Assembly (NCBI GenBank): GCA_051861545.1
Contig: JBIMKP010000021.1
Coordinates: 1-64,000, forward strand
From: CAISCU01 sp051861545
GTDB lineage: Bacteria; Bacteroidota; Bacteroidia; UKL13-3
Length of the DNA: 64,000 nt
Reading direction: 5' to 3'
Program-made: the position numbers and the translations under genes
Part shown: one piece after another, positions 36,333 through 44,830 of the stretch
How positions within the stretch are numbered: the first letter of the stretch is position 1
Layout of the letters: each line of letters starts with the position of its first letter
The notes under the pieces: model-generated
What the model was told of the DNA's origin: nothing
The model's database searches: none
What the model saw: only the letters and a program-made list of their open reading frames with translations

Positions 36333-37346
36333 ATGAAAAACATCTTTTCAAGGTGCATGACAACTATTGTCCTAATTTTCGCAAGTTCAGTTCTATTTGC
36401 TGATGAAAGAATCAACAATGATACGCTCATTATTAAACTTGAATCTGGCTCACAGATTAAATTCGTTTGCTTCGATTTTAATAGTTTAAAAGATTATACC
36501 AAAGCAGATTCTTTAATGCAATTGTTTTATTTAGATTATGAAAAATCTTTAGTTGGTTTAAGTGAAGCTAATTATTCTAAAGAAATACATTATTTAATTG
36601 CTGAAAACGGAAAAAGAAGAATGAAAATGCAAGATCCTGATTTTGCTGAAGGTTTTGATTTGGCTAAAGAATCTTATAGAATCAATGAAAATTTATCTTC
36701 TATACATTTTGTGATATATGATTTGAAATCAAATGTTCAGATTCATTTATATCCTCAGTCTTATGCTGAGATTTCATTGATGAAATCTATAAGTTTAAAT
36801 GCTGCAGTTGCTAAACTTAAAGATGAAAAGAAAGACTTAAAAAGGAACTATTTATTTGCATTAAATAACAATAATTCAAGTTTTGAAAAAATAAAATTAG
36901 ATTCATATCCCAAAGACCAATTAGAAATTCATGCAGATGTAAATACCTTGTTAATAGGAAATCAATGGACTCCTGCTATTGGTTTAGAAGCAAGATTGAT
37001 GTTTTATAATAGATTTGAAAGACCCAAATGGAGTGTTGGTCTAGCTTGGACCTCTTATGGATTTTCAGATTTTAAAGACGGCAAGTTTTATGACTTCACG
37101 TACAATACTGGACTTGATGCTAGGTTAAATTTTAACATAAATCAATATAGTGAAAAGGCAAATTGGTTAGGAATAGAGTTTGGGTTTATACTACCGCCCT
37201 CTAGAAACGAAACGGCTGCGCTAAACGGTACTTCATATAAATTTATGATTCATAATACTCATGAAGGTTTTGGTTATTCATTTGGAAGTATCACTGATGG
37301 AAATAAAAATTGGTTGCCTGTGATTGGATTTAAACTTCCTTTTTAA
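36333..37346 (+). CDS. Exported protein with C-terminal barrel-like region
   Basis: 337 residues, unrecognised. A signal peptide (about 1-23, ending VLFADE) is followed by a mixed alpha/beta N-terminal region (to about 200) and alternating beta strands ending IGFKLPF, the aromatic C-terminus typical of outer-membrane barrels. It lies 19 bp after the anti-sigma-like gene and completes a three-gene unit; it may be the outer-membrane sensor or an output of the sigma factor. Inference from context only. Confidence 0.55.
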   Translation: MKNIFSRCMTTIVLIFASSVLFADERINNDTLIIKLESGSQIKFVCFDFNSLKDYTKADSLMQLFYLDYEKSLVGLSEANYSKEIHYLIAENGKRRMKMQDPDFAEGFDLAKESYRINENLSSIHFVIYDLKSNVQIHLYPQSYAEISLMKSISLNAAVAKLKDEKKDLKRNYLFALNNNNSSFEKIKLDSYPKDQLEIHADVNTLLIGNQWTPAIGLEARLMFYNRFERPKWSVGLAWTSYGFSDFKDGKFYDFTYNTGLDARLNFNINQYSEKANWLGIEFGFILPPSRNETAALNGTSYKFMIHNTHEGFGYSFGSITDGNKNWLPVIGFKLPF

Positions 37347-37378
37347 AATCAACCATTTTTGTAAAATATTTGTTTAGT

Positions 37379-37424
37379 AAGGATTCTGATTTTAATTTAC
37401 ACCTCAATTTAAGTTAGAATCCTT
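37379..37424 (+). terminator. Weak candidate terminator after the sigma-factor operon
   Basis: Arms AAGGATTCT (37379-37387) and AGAATCCTT (37416-37424) with a long loop of 28 nt and a short T run. It sits directly before the ATG of the next gene, so it could instead be an operator. Confidence 0.35.
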
Positions 37425-37428
37425 TTAA

Positions 37429-40400
37429 ATGAAGAAATTATACAGTTTTTTAATCGCCTTAATTTTTATTACAAATTCAGCATTTTCAATAAATGAACCT
37501 GCTTTAAGTTCGCCGGCAAATGGAAGTTTAAATTTTACAGGATTAACTTTAAATTGGAATGCGGTTGCTGGTTGCAGTTTTTATCAGCTTCAGGTTGACA
37601 CCAGCTCAAGCTTTAATTCACCTGTTGTTTTTAATACTACCAAGGCTTATATCAATTCATCCAGCTTAAATTCAGATACTGAACATTATTTGGAAAACTT
37701 ATTCTTCGGAACAAATTACCATTGGAGAGTTAGGTGTTATATTAGCGGAGATACTTCAATTTGGCAGCAAAGAACATTTACTACCTCAAACATCTTAACA
37801 CATTCAAGTCCGGCAAATAATTCTCTTAATAACCCAATTGTAACCTTAAACTGGCTTCCTCATACGGGCGTTGATTTTTATGATGTGCAAATGGATACAA
37901 GTTTAAGTTTCAGTTCCCCTGCTTTAAAAGCTGCAACTAAAACCTATATCAATTCTACTGATGGTAATTTTGATACGCAACATTCATTTGATGATTTGTT
38001 TTTTGGAACAAATTATTTTTGGAGAGTAAGGGCTAGAAATACTGTTGATACTACTAATTGGACAAGTAATTGGCAATTGTTAATCACAGATACAATGTAC
38101 CTTTCTTCACCTGCATCGAATTCAGTTACTAGTTCTGGATTAACTTTAAATTGGAGTCCTAATCCAGGTGTTGATTTTTATGAATTACAGGTCGATACTA
38201 GCTCTTCGTTTAATTCAAACCAATTTAGAACTTTCACAAAAACCTATATCAATTCTACTGATGGTAATTCAGATACTCAACATTATTTAGAAGATTTGTT
38301 TTTTAGTCAGAAATACTTTTGGAGAGTACGTTCTTTTAATTTAGTTGATACAACAAAGTGGAGTCAAGTATGGAATTTCACAACCAACAATATTTCGGTA
38401 TTGAGTTCACCAGCAAACGGCTCTATTTCTTGGGCTGGGCTTACACTTGATTGGGCTCCAAATACAGCTGTTGATTTTTATGATTTACAAATTGATACCA
38501 ATATAAATTTTAATACTCCTTTGTTAAGATCAATTAGTAAAACTTATATAAATTCTACTAATGGAAATGCAGATACGCAACATTATATTGATGAATTATT
38601 ATTTGGTCAGAGATACTTTTGGAGGGTTCGTTCTCGAAATTTAGTGGATACAACAGTTTGGAGTGAAGTTTGGAATTTTACTACGCGTGACTTAGTTAAT
38701 TTAGCTTCACCACTTAATAATTCTCAAAATTGGTCTGGACTTACTCTTGATTGGAATCCTCATCCGGGAGCCGATTTTTATGATGTTCAAATTGATACTA
38801 CAGATAATTTTAATTCAAATGCATTCAAAAGTGTTTCTAAAACTTATATCAATTCTACTGATGGAAATGCAGATACGCAACATTTTTTTGAGGACCTGTA
38901 TTTTGGAGTTAACTACCATTGGAGAGTTAGAGCAAGAAATTTAAGTGATACAAGTGAATGGTCTCAATCGTGGACTTTTTCTACCAGAGATTTTGTAACA
39001 CATTCCTCACCTGCTAGTAATACCAATCAATGGACAGGCTTAACATTAGATTGGTTACCACATACTGGTGTTGATTTTTACGATATTCAAGTGGATACAA
39101 GTAACCAGTTCAATTCACCAGCTTTAAAATTTGCTTTTAAAAATTATACTTCTAGCTCAGATGGAAATGCAGATACTTACCACTTTGTGGATGATTTGTT
39201 TTTTGGCAAAACCTATTACTGGAGAGTTCGTGCTAGAAATCTTGTTGATACCACTTCTTGGAGTACTCAATGGACATTCAATACCAATGATTATGTTACA
39301 CTTTCAAGTCCTGCCGAAGCACAATTAAATGTTGCAACTACTGGTACTATTTTAAACTGGTTGCCTCATACTTCTGTTGATGCCTATCATTTACAAATAG
39401 ATACAACCAATATTTTCACCTCACCAATTACACAGAATATTGGAAAAGCTTATATAAGTTCATCTGATGGAAATACCGATACTCAACATTCTTCAGGCAC
39501 TTTGCTCACCAATAAGGTTTATTTTTGGAGAGTAAGAGCGGCAAACGCCGTTGATTCTTCTGCTTGGACAACTCGTTCCTTAAGTACTGGATCTGTACCG
39601 ATAGTTTATCCATCAGTTTCTACCTTAATATCACCGACAAATGGATTTACCAATCAAGTGAATGGTATCAGTTTTTCATGGAGTACAGCAACAAATGCCA
39701 ATGCATATGAATTTCAGATAAGCTCGAATCCTGATTTTGTTTCTACTTTTAATACCCAAGTTCTTACAAGTACAAGTCTTGTTTTAAATAATTTACCTAC
39801 CGGTAAATATTATTGGAGAGTTAGGGCTATCAGAAACATGACAATCTACTCTAATTGGTCTCCAATTCGATTGCTCAATCAATGTTTGAGGACATTTAGT
39901 AATTATAATTTAAACGTTTGCGGTGGATTATTTTGGAATGGCAAAAACAGAAGCCAAACTGGAACTTATATAGATACCATTCAAAATGTGAATGGTTGTG
40001 ATTCAGTTATTCAATTGCAATTAATAGTTCGTCCAACCAAGTATAATTTTTATGAAATTAGAACTTGTGATTCTTATTTTTTTAATGGAGAATTAAGAAC
40101 TTATTCTAGTAGATTATATGATACATTACAAACCAGTTTAGGCTGCGATAGTATTGTGGCAATTGATCTTTATCTTTCATATTCATCCACATCAACCAAA
40201 AATATAAATTCATGTGGTCCTGTTAATGTAAATGGTAAAACCTATACAAGTTCAGGTATATATAAAGATACCTTGCTTAATGCAACAAACTGTGATAGCA
40301 TTATTACCCTGAATATTTCAATAGTTAATTCATATTTTACTCAATTAAATGAATCGGCATGTGGTGCATTTAAATTTGGAAATCGGATTTTAACTCAAAG

Positions 40401-41238
40401 CGGTTTTTATGTTGATAGTTTAAAGTCGGTAAACAATTGTGATAGTATAGTTTCATTGATTTTAACCTTAAAAAGTAGCACCATTAATTATCTTAATGCT
40501 TCCACTTGTAAAGAATATCTGTTTAATAATAAACTATTGAATCAATCGGGTATTTACCGTGATACATTAGTAGGGGTGAATACCTGTGATAGTATTGTGG
40601 TTCTGGATTTGACAATCAAGCAGCCAACAAATGCCAATTTTACAATTCAATCTTGTGGTGATTTGGTTTTCAGAAATAAGATTTATACTAGCTCAGGCAT
40701 TTATTTTGATACCTTATCAAATGCTCAATTTTGTGATAGTATCATTAAAATAGATTTAAGCATCACTAGAGTGGATACCTCTGTTACACTGAATTCAAAC
40801 ATTTTAATTGCGAATGCTACCAATGCATCTTATCAGTGGTTAAGATGCGGAGTTGGTTTGATTTCAGGTGCCAATCAGAAAAGTTTTATACCATCTGTTT
40901 CAGGAGAATACTCAGTTGTAGTTAACCAACAAAATTGTATTGATACATCGGCATGTTATTTAGTGGCAGTTACAGGAATTCAAAATACTTTTGCTGATGA
41001 AAATGTATTGGTATATCCGAATCCTACAAGTGGATTGTTGAATGTAGAATTGCGAAATTCAGTTCAGGATTATGATATAAAATTATTTGGGGTTGATGGT
41101 AAGTCTATCGAAATTGATTTCAGTAAAAAAGAACAAGCAATACAAATGGATTTAAGTGAACTAAAATCTGGAATTTATTTCCTTCAGATTTTGAATAAGT
41201 CAGGTAGCTCATTCTTTTATAAGCTTAATAAGAATTAA
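37429..41238 (+). CDS. T9SS surface protein with 100-residue fibronectin-like repeats
   Basis: 1269 residues, secreted. After the signal peptide (about 1-20) come seven fibronectin-type-III-like repeats of exactly 100 residues and a more divergent eighth (to about 820), each with ...GLTLNW...VDFYDLQVDTS...YINSTDGN-DTQH...YFWRVRARN.... Next come six shorter repeats of about 55 residues with a C...FNGK...SGIY-DTL...CDSI pattern (about 825-1120), an Ig-like domain (SYQWLRC...) and a type A sorting domain (VLVYPNPTSGLLNVEL). Probably an adhesin or matrix protein; no enzymatic motif. Confidence 0.85.
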   Translation: MKKLYSFLIALIFITNSAFSINEPALSSPANGSLNFTGLTLNWNAVAGCSFYQLQVDTSSSFNSPVVFNTTKAYINSSSLNSDTEHYLENLFFGTNYHWRVRCYISGDTSIWQQRTFTTSNILTHSSPANNSLNNPIVTLNWLPHTGVDFYDVQMDTSLSFSSPALKAATKTYINSTDGNFDTQHSFDDLFFGTNYFWRVRARNTVDTTNWTSNWQLLITDTMYLSSPASNSVTSSGLTLNWSPNPGVDFYELQVDTSSSFNSNQFRTFTKTYINSTDGNSDTQHYLEDLFFSQKYFWRVRSFNLVDTTKWSQVWNFTTNNISVLSSPANGSISWAGLTLDWAPNTAVDFYDLQIDTNINFNTPLLRSISKTYINSTNGNADTQHYIDELLFGQRYFWRVRSRNLVDTTVWSEVWNFTTRDLVNLASPLNNSQNWSGLTLDWNPHPGADFYDVQIDTTDNFNSNAFKSVSKTYINSTDGNADTQHFFEDLYFGVNYHWRVRARNLSDTSEWSQSWTFSTRDFVTHSSPASNTNQWTGLTLDWLPHTGVDFYDIQVDTSNQFNSPALKFAFKNYTSSSDGNADTYHFVDDLFFGKTYYWRVRARNLVDTTSWSTQWTFNTNDYVTLSSPAEAQLNVATTGTILNWLPHTSVDAYHLQIDTTNIFTSPITQNIGKAYISSSDGNTDTQHSSGTLLTNKVYFWRVRAANAVDSSAWTTRSLSTGSVPIVYPSVSTLISPTNGFTNQVNGISFSWSTATNANAYEFQISSNPDFVSTFNTQVLTSTSLVLNNLPTGKYYWRVRAIRNMTIYSNWSPIRLLNQCLRTFSNYNLNVCGGLFWNGKNRSQTGTYIDTIQNVNGCDSVIQLQLIVRPTKYNFYEIRTCDSYFFNGELRTYSSRLYDTLQTSLGCDSIVAIDLYLSYSSTSTKNINSCGPVNVNGKTYTSSGIYKDTLLNATNCDSIITLNISIVNSYFTQLNESACGAFKFGNRILTQSGFYVDSLKSVNNCDSIVSLILTLKSSTINYLNASTCKEYLFNNKLLNQSGIYRDTLVGVNTCDSIVVLDLTIKQPTNANFTIQSCGDLVFRNKIYTSSGIYFDTLSNAQFCDSIIKIDLSITRVDTSVTLNSNILIANATNASYQWLRCGVGLISGANQKSFIPSVSGEYSVVVNQQNCIDTSACYLVAVTGIQNTFADENVLVYPNPTSGLLNVELRNSVQDYDIKLFGVDGKSIEIDFSKKEQAIQMDLSELKSGIYFLQILNKSGSSFFYKLNKN
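37520..39600 (+). repeat. Seven in-phase 300-bp coding repeats
   Basis: The equivalent of TATATCAATTCTACTGATGG recurs at a spacing of 300 bp from about 37650 to 39450 with no net indel over the run. Units are moderately diverged, with the best conserved segment around the YINSTDGN coding block. Confidence 0.8.
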
Positions 41239-41360
41239 TACGAAGACCTAAATGTTTGCCAGTAATTTATATGAGTAAAACTCTAAACATTTTAAAATTG
41301 ATTTGTGAATTGAATGATGGCAATTTGAATTAAAAATAGAATCCTGATGATTAAGAAATT

Positions 41361-41508
41361 TTCTAAAATCCCATAAGGATGACATTATAGTAGCAAACAA
41401 AAATGAATGAATTACCCTGGCCCCAAAATGTACGCGAACCAAAGGATCGCGTACGTTTTGGGGAGAGGGCTTGTTAATAAATTTACTCGTAAAGAACCGG
41501 ATATTCGT
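41361..41508 (+). repeat. Hairpin repeat element, copy 3
   Basis: A more diverged copy. Starts with AATCCCATAAGGATGACATT, has its central hairpin at 41421-41440 with 41444-41463 (loop AAA, two mismatches) and ends GGATATTCGT at 41499-41508. The stem sequence differs from copies 1, 2 and 4, while the loop and the CCCC/GGGG ends are kept. Confidence 0.75.
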
Positions 41509-41629
41509 AAGAATTAATTCTACAAAATTCCAAATTCAAAAGGTTTGGGATTATGTATTTTTGAATATTCGCAGGTTTGCCAATAACTAATACTAAAAAT
41601 AAGGTTTAGTTTTTAATTGATTTTTTAAA

Positions 41630-41805
41630 CGAAATCATAGACCCCGATAGGTGGTCTCATGTTTATAGTAAATACATTTAGTATGATTACCCCCATTTCT
41701 CTTCAACGCGGACCTTTGGTCCGCGTTGAAGAGAAATGGGGGGTGGTGTTTCATCATATTTTGTTTTCTATAATCATTTCATCCCTTCAGGATTTTTAAG
41801 ACGGT
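41630..41805 (-). repeat. Hairpin repeat element, copy 4 (inverted)
   Basis: Reverse orientation relative to copies 1-3. A 25-bp perfect palindrome lies at 41690-41714 with 41718-41742, loop TTT. The inverted outer ends are near 41640 (GACCCCGATAGGTGGTC) and 41800 (CATCCCTTCAGGATTTTTAA). The stem is yet another sequence outside the shared core CGCGGACC. Confidence 0.8.
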
Positions 41806-41855
41806 GCAATTCAATAGGTATCTTTTTTTAATTTACCTTTTATGATTTAGTTTGA

Positions 41856-42761
41856 TTAAAAAATCTGATGCAATACTAAACTCCAGAAGAAAGTACTGAT
41901 GAATCCCAAAAGAATACTGATTCCAATAATTAGATTAGCCAGCTCTGTTTTTAATTGAAACCTTTCACACAAAATACTTAAACTCATCAATACGGGCATG
42001 GCCGATTCAAATACTGAAATTTGAGAATATGCACTACCAAACCCACTTAATAAAACATAAGCTAATACCAATATCGGAGCCAATATCAATTTGTAAATAA
42101 AAACCGGAATCATCAAACCCAACTCATTTCTCCAGCCAGAGATTCTGATTTGAAGTCCAATTGAAAACAAAGCCAAAGGAGCTATGGTTGAAGCCAATTG
42201 TGTAAATAAGTTATCAAGAACTGGCAATTGAATTTTATTTGGCAATATCAAGGCAATTATGCTTACAACCAGAGGTGGAAATTTAATAAGATTGAGTAGG
42301 ATTCCACCCATTTTTAATTGCTTAAAACTACTATAACTCGTTGCGACAAACAAACCAATTGTTGAGAAAAGTAAAAAGGTCATTTGGTCGCTAATTACGG
42401 CAATGCGAATAAATTCATCTCCGAAATAAGTTTTGATTAAAGGAAATCCAATAAATGAGGTATTACATAATCCTGAGGCTAAAATCAACAAACCTTTTGT
42501 AGGTTTATCAAAGTGAAATTTTAAATCGAGTATATAAACAAAAACAAAACTTCCTCCTAAAACCAAAATAGGAGATAAGGCTGGTCCTAGTAATTGTGAA
42601 TTGATTTCAAGATGCCAAAGATGCTTTAAAGAAACTGCAGGTAAAGCTAGGTAGATAATCCAATTATTGATGGCTTTATAAGAGTCATTTGGCACAATAC
42701 TGAAACGGCGGAATAAAATTCCACTTAAAATACAAATGCCAATTAAAAGAAAATTTTCGAT
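41856..42761 (-). CDS. AEC family (auxin efflux carrier-type) transporter
   Basis: 301 residues if it begins at an ATC codon (42759-42761), giving (M)ENFLLIGICILSGILFRRF as the first membrane span. The frame's first conventional start, GTG 42693-42695, would remove that span, which the family always has, and no ATG, GTG or TTG lies upstream in frame before a stop at about 42786. About ten spans are seen. AEC proteins export organic acids, malonate or auxin-like compounds; the substrate is unknown. The gene starts 10 bp after the acyltransferase, so they form an operon. Confidence 0.75.
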   Translation of the reverse strand: MENFLLIGICILSGILFRRFSIVPNDSYKAINNWIIYLALPAVSLKHLWHLEINSQLLGPALSPILVLGGSFVFVYILDLKFHFDKPTKGLLILASGLCNTSFIGFPLIKTYFGDEFIRIAVISDQMTFLLFSTIGLFVATSYSSFKQLKMGGILLNLIKFPPLVVSIIALILPNKIQLPVLDNLFTQLASTIAPLALFSIGLQIRISGWRNELGLMIPVFIYKLILAPILVLAYVLLSGFGSAYSQISVFESAMPVLMSLSILCERFQLKTELANLIIGISILLGFISTFFWSLVLHQIF

Positions 42762-42771
42762 GGACTTAAGA

Positions 42772-43893
42772 TTAGAATTTATCTCTCAATTTGGTAAATG
42801 GCTTTTCGAAAAACACATACAAAAGCGTTGATAAAACCAAACACAAAGCCCAATAAAAAACATACATCAAAGCAGCTGTACTTGTCGACCAGCCAGCACC
42901 TTTATTACTTAGTAAGTCGAATTGGATAGCAAGCAAACCTCCATTAATCAAGTAAAGTGAATATGAAATTATTGAAACACCAGTAACTAGTTTTGCTAAG
43001 AAGGTAAATTTAATTTCGTTTAACTGAGACAAATAGGGAAGGAGAAGTGCAATTGAAATACTTAACAAACTAAAAAAGATGGTATTGTTAAAATGAGAAG
43101 GATTGTATTCCATCATGTTGTTTTCAAACTTCATGATTAAAACTACTCCAATTAAACCAATAACAAAAGTTGGTATGCTAAATTTCTTCCAAAGTTCTGG
43201 AGCCTTTTTGCTAATATATACAGCAATGAATCCATAGTAAATAGAATCTAATCTAATTAAAGCTACTTCGCGTAACATATAAACCCATTTGTAGTTCGGT
43301 TCTAAAAAGTATACAGAATAAATCCATCTTAAAGCTGTAACTATTGTTATTAACAGAATGCTTGTCCAGAGGAACAAAGAAGCTTTTCTACTAAAAAGAA
43401 GTGCAGAAAGAGCTAATACCAAAGGAGAAACTAGGTAACTAATTTCTTCGATACTTAAGCTCCAAGATTCTTCAAAAAAGAAAGGAGGAGTATTGAAAAT
43501 ATTCTGCGTAAAAAAGAAGTATCTCCACAAAATTGCAGGTAAATCGTAGTGGTAAACAGCTATATAAACTAGGAGAATAAGAAAGTAATTAGGTAAAGTT
43601 CTGAACCATCTTCTAATCCAGAAATGTTTGATATCTTGAAAAGTGAGGGAATTGCCATTTTTTTCGAATTGTTTGAGTAAAATTCCTCCAATAAGAAAAC
43701 CTGATAAAACGAAAAATAGCTCAACACCTAAAATTCCGCTACCATGAAATAAAGCCTTAAATGGTTTTGGAAAGCTCTCTGTCATCCAACGCGAATGACT
43801 TTGAACAACTAAAATAATTGCAACAAAACGCAGGGCATCTAAGCCAAAAACGCGGCCTTTTGTGTCGAAAATTTCGGAAAATCTTTTTAGCAT
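42772..43893 (-). CDS. Acyltransferase family 3 membrane protein
   Basis: 373 residues, about ten spans. The start GLDALRFVAIILVVQSHSRW holds the essential His (R-x10-H pattern) of acyltransferase-3 (OafA/YrhL) proteins. FFVLSGFLIGGILLKQF and the WSLSIEEISYLVSPLVL region are further family marks. No SGNH hydrolase domain is attached at the C-terminus. It O-acetylates or acylates a sugar or other envelope molecule; the acceptor is unknown. First gene of a two-gene unit with the AEC transporter. Confidence 0.88.
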   Translation of the reverse strand: MLKRFSEIFDTKGRVFGLDALRFVAIILVVQSHSRWMTESFPKPFKALFHGSGILGVELFFVLSGFLIGGILLKQFEKNGNSLTFQDIKHFWIRRWFRTLPNYFLILLVYIAVYHYDLPAILWRYFFFTQNIFNTPPFFFEESWSLSIEEISYLVSPLVLALSALLFSRKASLFLWTSILLITIVTALRWIYSVYFLEPNYKWVYMLREVALIRLDSIYYGFIAVYISKKAPELWKKFSIPTFVIGLIGVVLIMKFENNMMEYNPSHFNNTIFFSLLSISIALLLPYLSQLNEIKFTFLAKLVTGVSIISYSLYLINGGLLAIQFDLLSNKGAGWSTSTAALMYVFYWALCLVLSTLLYVFFEKPFTKLRDKF

Positions 43894-44115
43894 AGTATTT
43901 AATTGTGCTCAAATATTTTCTTAATCTGCGGGATTTCAAATTTTACTTATCTACTTAGCTAACTGAATAGCCTATCAAACAAAACATTTCGAAATCGGAT
44001 TGAATTGTTTTTCAGGTAGATTACGCAGAAAATAGCCATGAAAAATTACATTTTTTAAACTTTTTTTTGATTAAACATGATTATTTTTATATTTGCAGCC
44101 CTTTAAAGGTAAAAC

Positions 44116-44189
44116 GGCGGGGTAGCTCAGTTGGTTAGAGCGTAGGATTCATAACCCTAAGGTGGGCAGTTCGATCCTGCTCCCCGCTA
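44116..44189 (+). tRNA. tRNA-Met (anticodon CAT), elongator-like
   Basis: 74 nt without CCA. Acceptor GGCGGGG pairs with CCCCGCT (first pair G-U); D arm TAGCTCAGTTGGTTAGAGC; anticodon loop TTCATAA; T arm GGCAG-TTCGATC-CTGCT. The anticodon stem lacks the three G-C pairs of initiators and has an A-C mismatch at its loop end, so I read it as elongator Met, or possibly Ile2 with modified C34. A terminator follows. Confidence 0.9.
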
Positions 44190-44200
44190 CAAAATAAATT

Positions 44201-44232
44201 AAGGCTTTTCATTTACTTGGAAAGCCTTTTTT
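44201..44232 (+). terminator. Intrinsic terminator after tRNA-Met
   Basis: Ten-base arms 44201-44210 and 44219-44228 with one wobble, 8-nt loop, followed by a T run. Confidence 0.8.
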
Positions 44233-44247
44233 GTGTCAAAAACTCAA

Positions 44248-44303
44248 GCGTAGGATTCATATCCGCCCACTGGCGGAGGGCTTTCGATCCTGCTCCCCGC
44301 TAC
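44248..44303 (+). pseudogene. Defective tRNA-Met 3' copy with palindrome insert (first)
   Basis: Begins GCGTAGGATTCATA like the tRNA from the anticodon arm, then replaces the anticodon 3' stem, variable loop and 5' T stem by a segment with the palindrome CCGCC-CACT-GGCGG followed by AGGGCTT, then resumes TCGATCCTGCTCCCCGCTAC. No acceptor or D arm. Identical over 56 bp to the second copy. Confidence 0.85.
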
Positions 44304-44310
44304 AAATAAA

Positions 44311-44337
44311 AAGCTTCACTTTGTGAGGCTTTTTTTA
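44311..44337 (+). terminator. Intrinsic terminator after the first tRNA-derived copy
   Basis: Nine-base arms (44311-44319 with 44323-44331, one wobble), tight 3-nt loop, then seven T. Confidence 0.7.
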
Positions 44338-44361
44338 TGCTTTTAATTTTAACCACATTAA

Positions 44362-44434
44362 TAGCTCAGTCGGTTAGAGCGTAGGATTCATATCCGCCCA
44401 CTGGCGGAGGGCTTTCGATCCTGCTCCCCGCTAC
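44362..44434 (+). pseudogene. Defective tRNA-Met copy with palindrome insert (second)
   Basis: Contains the D arm (TAGCTCAGTCGGTTAGAGC) and anticodon arm start, then the same palindrome-containing replacement and the 3' end as the first copy. The 5' acceptor strand is not complementary to CCCCGCT, and the T stem is broken, so it cannot fold as a tRNA. Confidence 0.85.
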
Positions 44435-44541
44435 TTTAAAAGAAATAACTTTGGCCATTAGCTATTTGCTTTTAGCTCTTCTGTAAAAGCCTAAATTACG
44501 TTGACCTCTTTTAAGCCAAATTTTAATATTGTTTACCAAAA

Positions 44542-44830
44542 ATATATCTAAGGACTGCTGAACATTCATCTTACTAAAATCTTAAGCCAGTAGCAAGGAG
44601 CCAGAGGCCAGTGGCTGTAAAAGAATCTTTTTTTTCTAAAACTGAAATTGGATATATCTAAGTACTGCTGAACATTCATCTTACTAAAATCTTAAGCCAG
44701 TAGCAAGGAGCCAGAGGCCAGTGGCTGTAAAAGAATCTTTTTTTTTCTAAAATTGAAATTGGATATATCTAAGTACTACTGAACATTTATCTTACTAAAA
44801 TCTTAAGCCAGTAGCAAGGAGCCAGAGGCT
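44542..44830 (+). repeat. 110-bp tandem repeat, about 2.6 units
   Basis: Units start at 44542, 44652 and 44763 (ATATATCTAAG...) and are almost identical, each containing TTAAGCCAGTAGCAAGGAGC and a T run. The third unit breaks off at about 44830 and is joined to CAGTTGGCGGAGGGCTTTCG (44838-44857), the same segment found in the tRNA-derived copies. No coding capacity seen. Confidence 0.9.

Larger units (their letters stand above)
41239..41855. other. Intergenic region holding repeat copies 3 and 4
   Basis: 617 bp between a plus-strand T9SS gene and the minus-strand AEC transporter gene. Apart from the two hairpin repeats I see no gene; no terminator is needed beyond the repeats, whose strong hairpins could serve as one for both converging genes. 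Confidence 0.6.

Noticed and set aside
37520..39600. 300-bp coding repeats as a mobile or CRISPR-type structure
   Set aside because: They are in-frame protein domain repeats inside one gene.
44116..44189. Initiator tRNA-Met
   Set aside because: The anticodon stem lacks three consecutive G-C pairs and the first acceptor pair is G-U rather than the C-A mismatch of initiators.
44362..44434. Second functional tRNA
   Set aside because: The acceptor 5' strand does not pair with CCCCGCT and the T stem and anticodon stem are destroyed by the palindrome segment.
44542..44830. CRISPR-like array
   Set aside because: Only about 2.6 units of 110 bp, directly abutting with no spacers and no cas genes.
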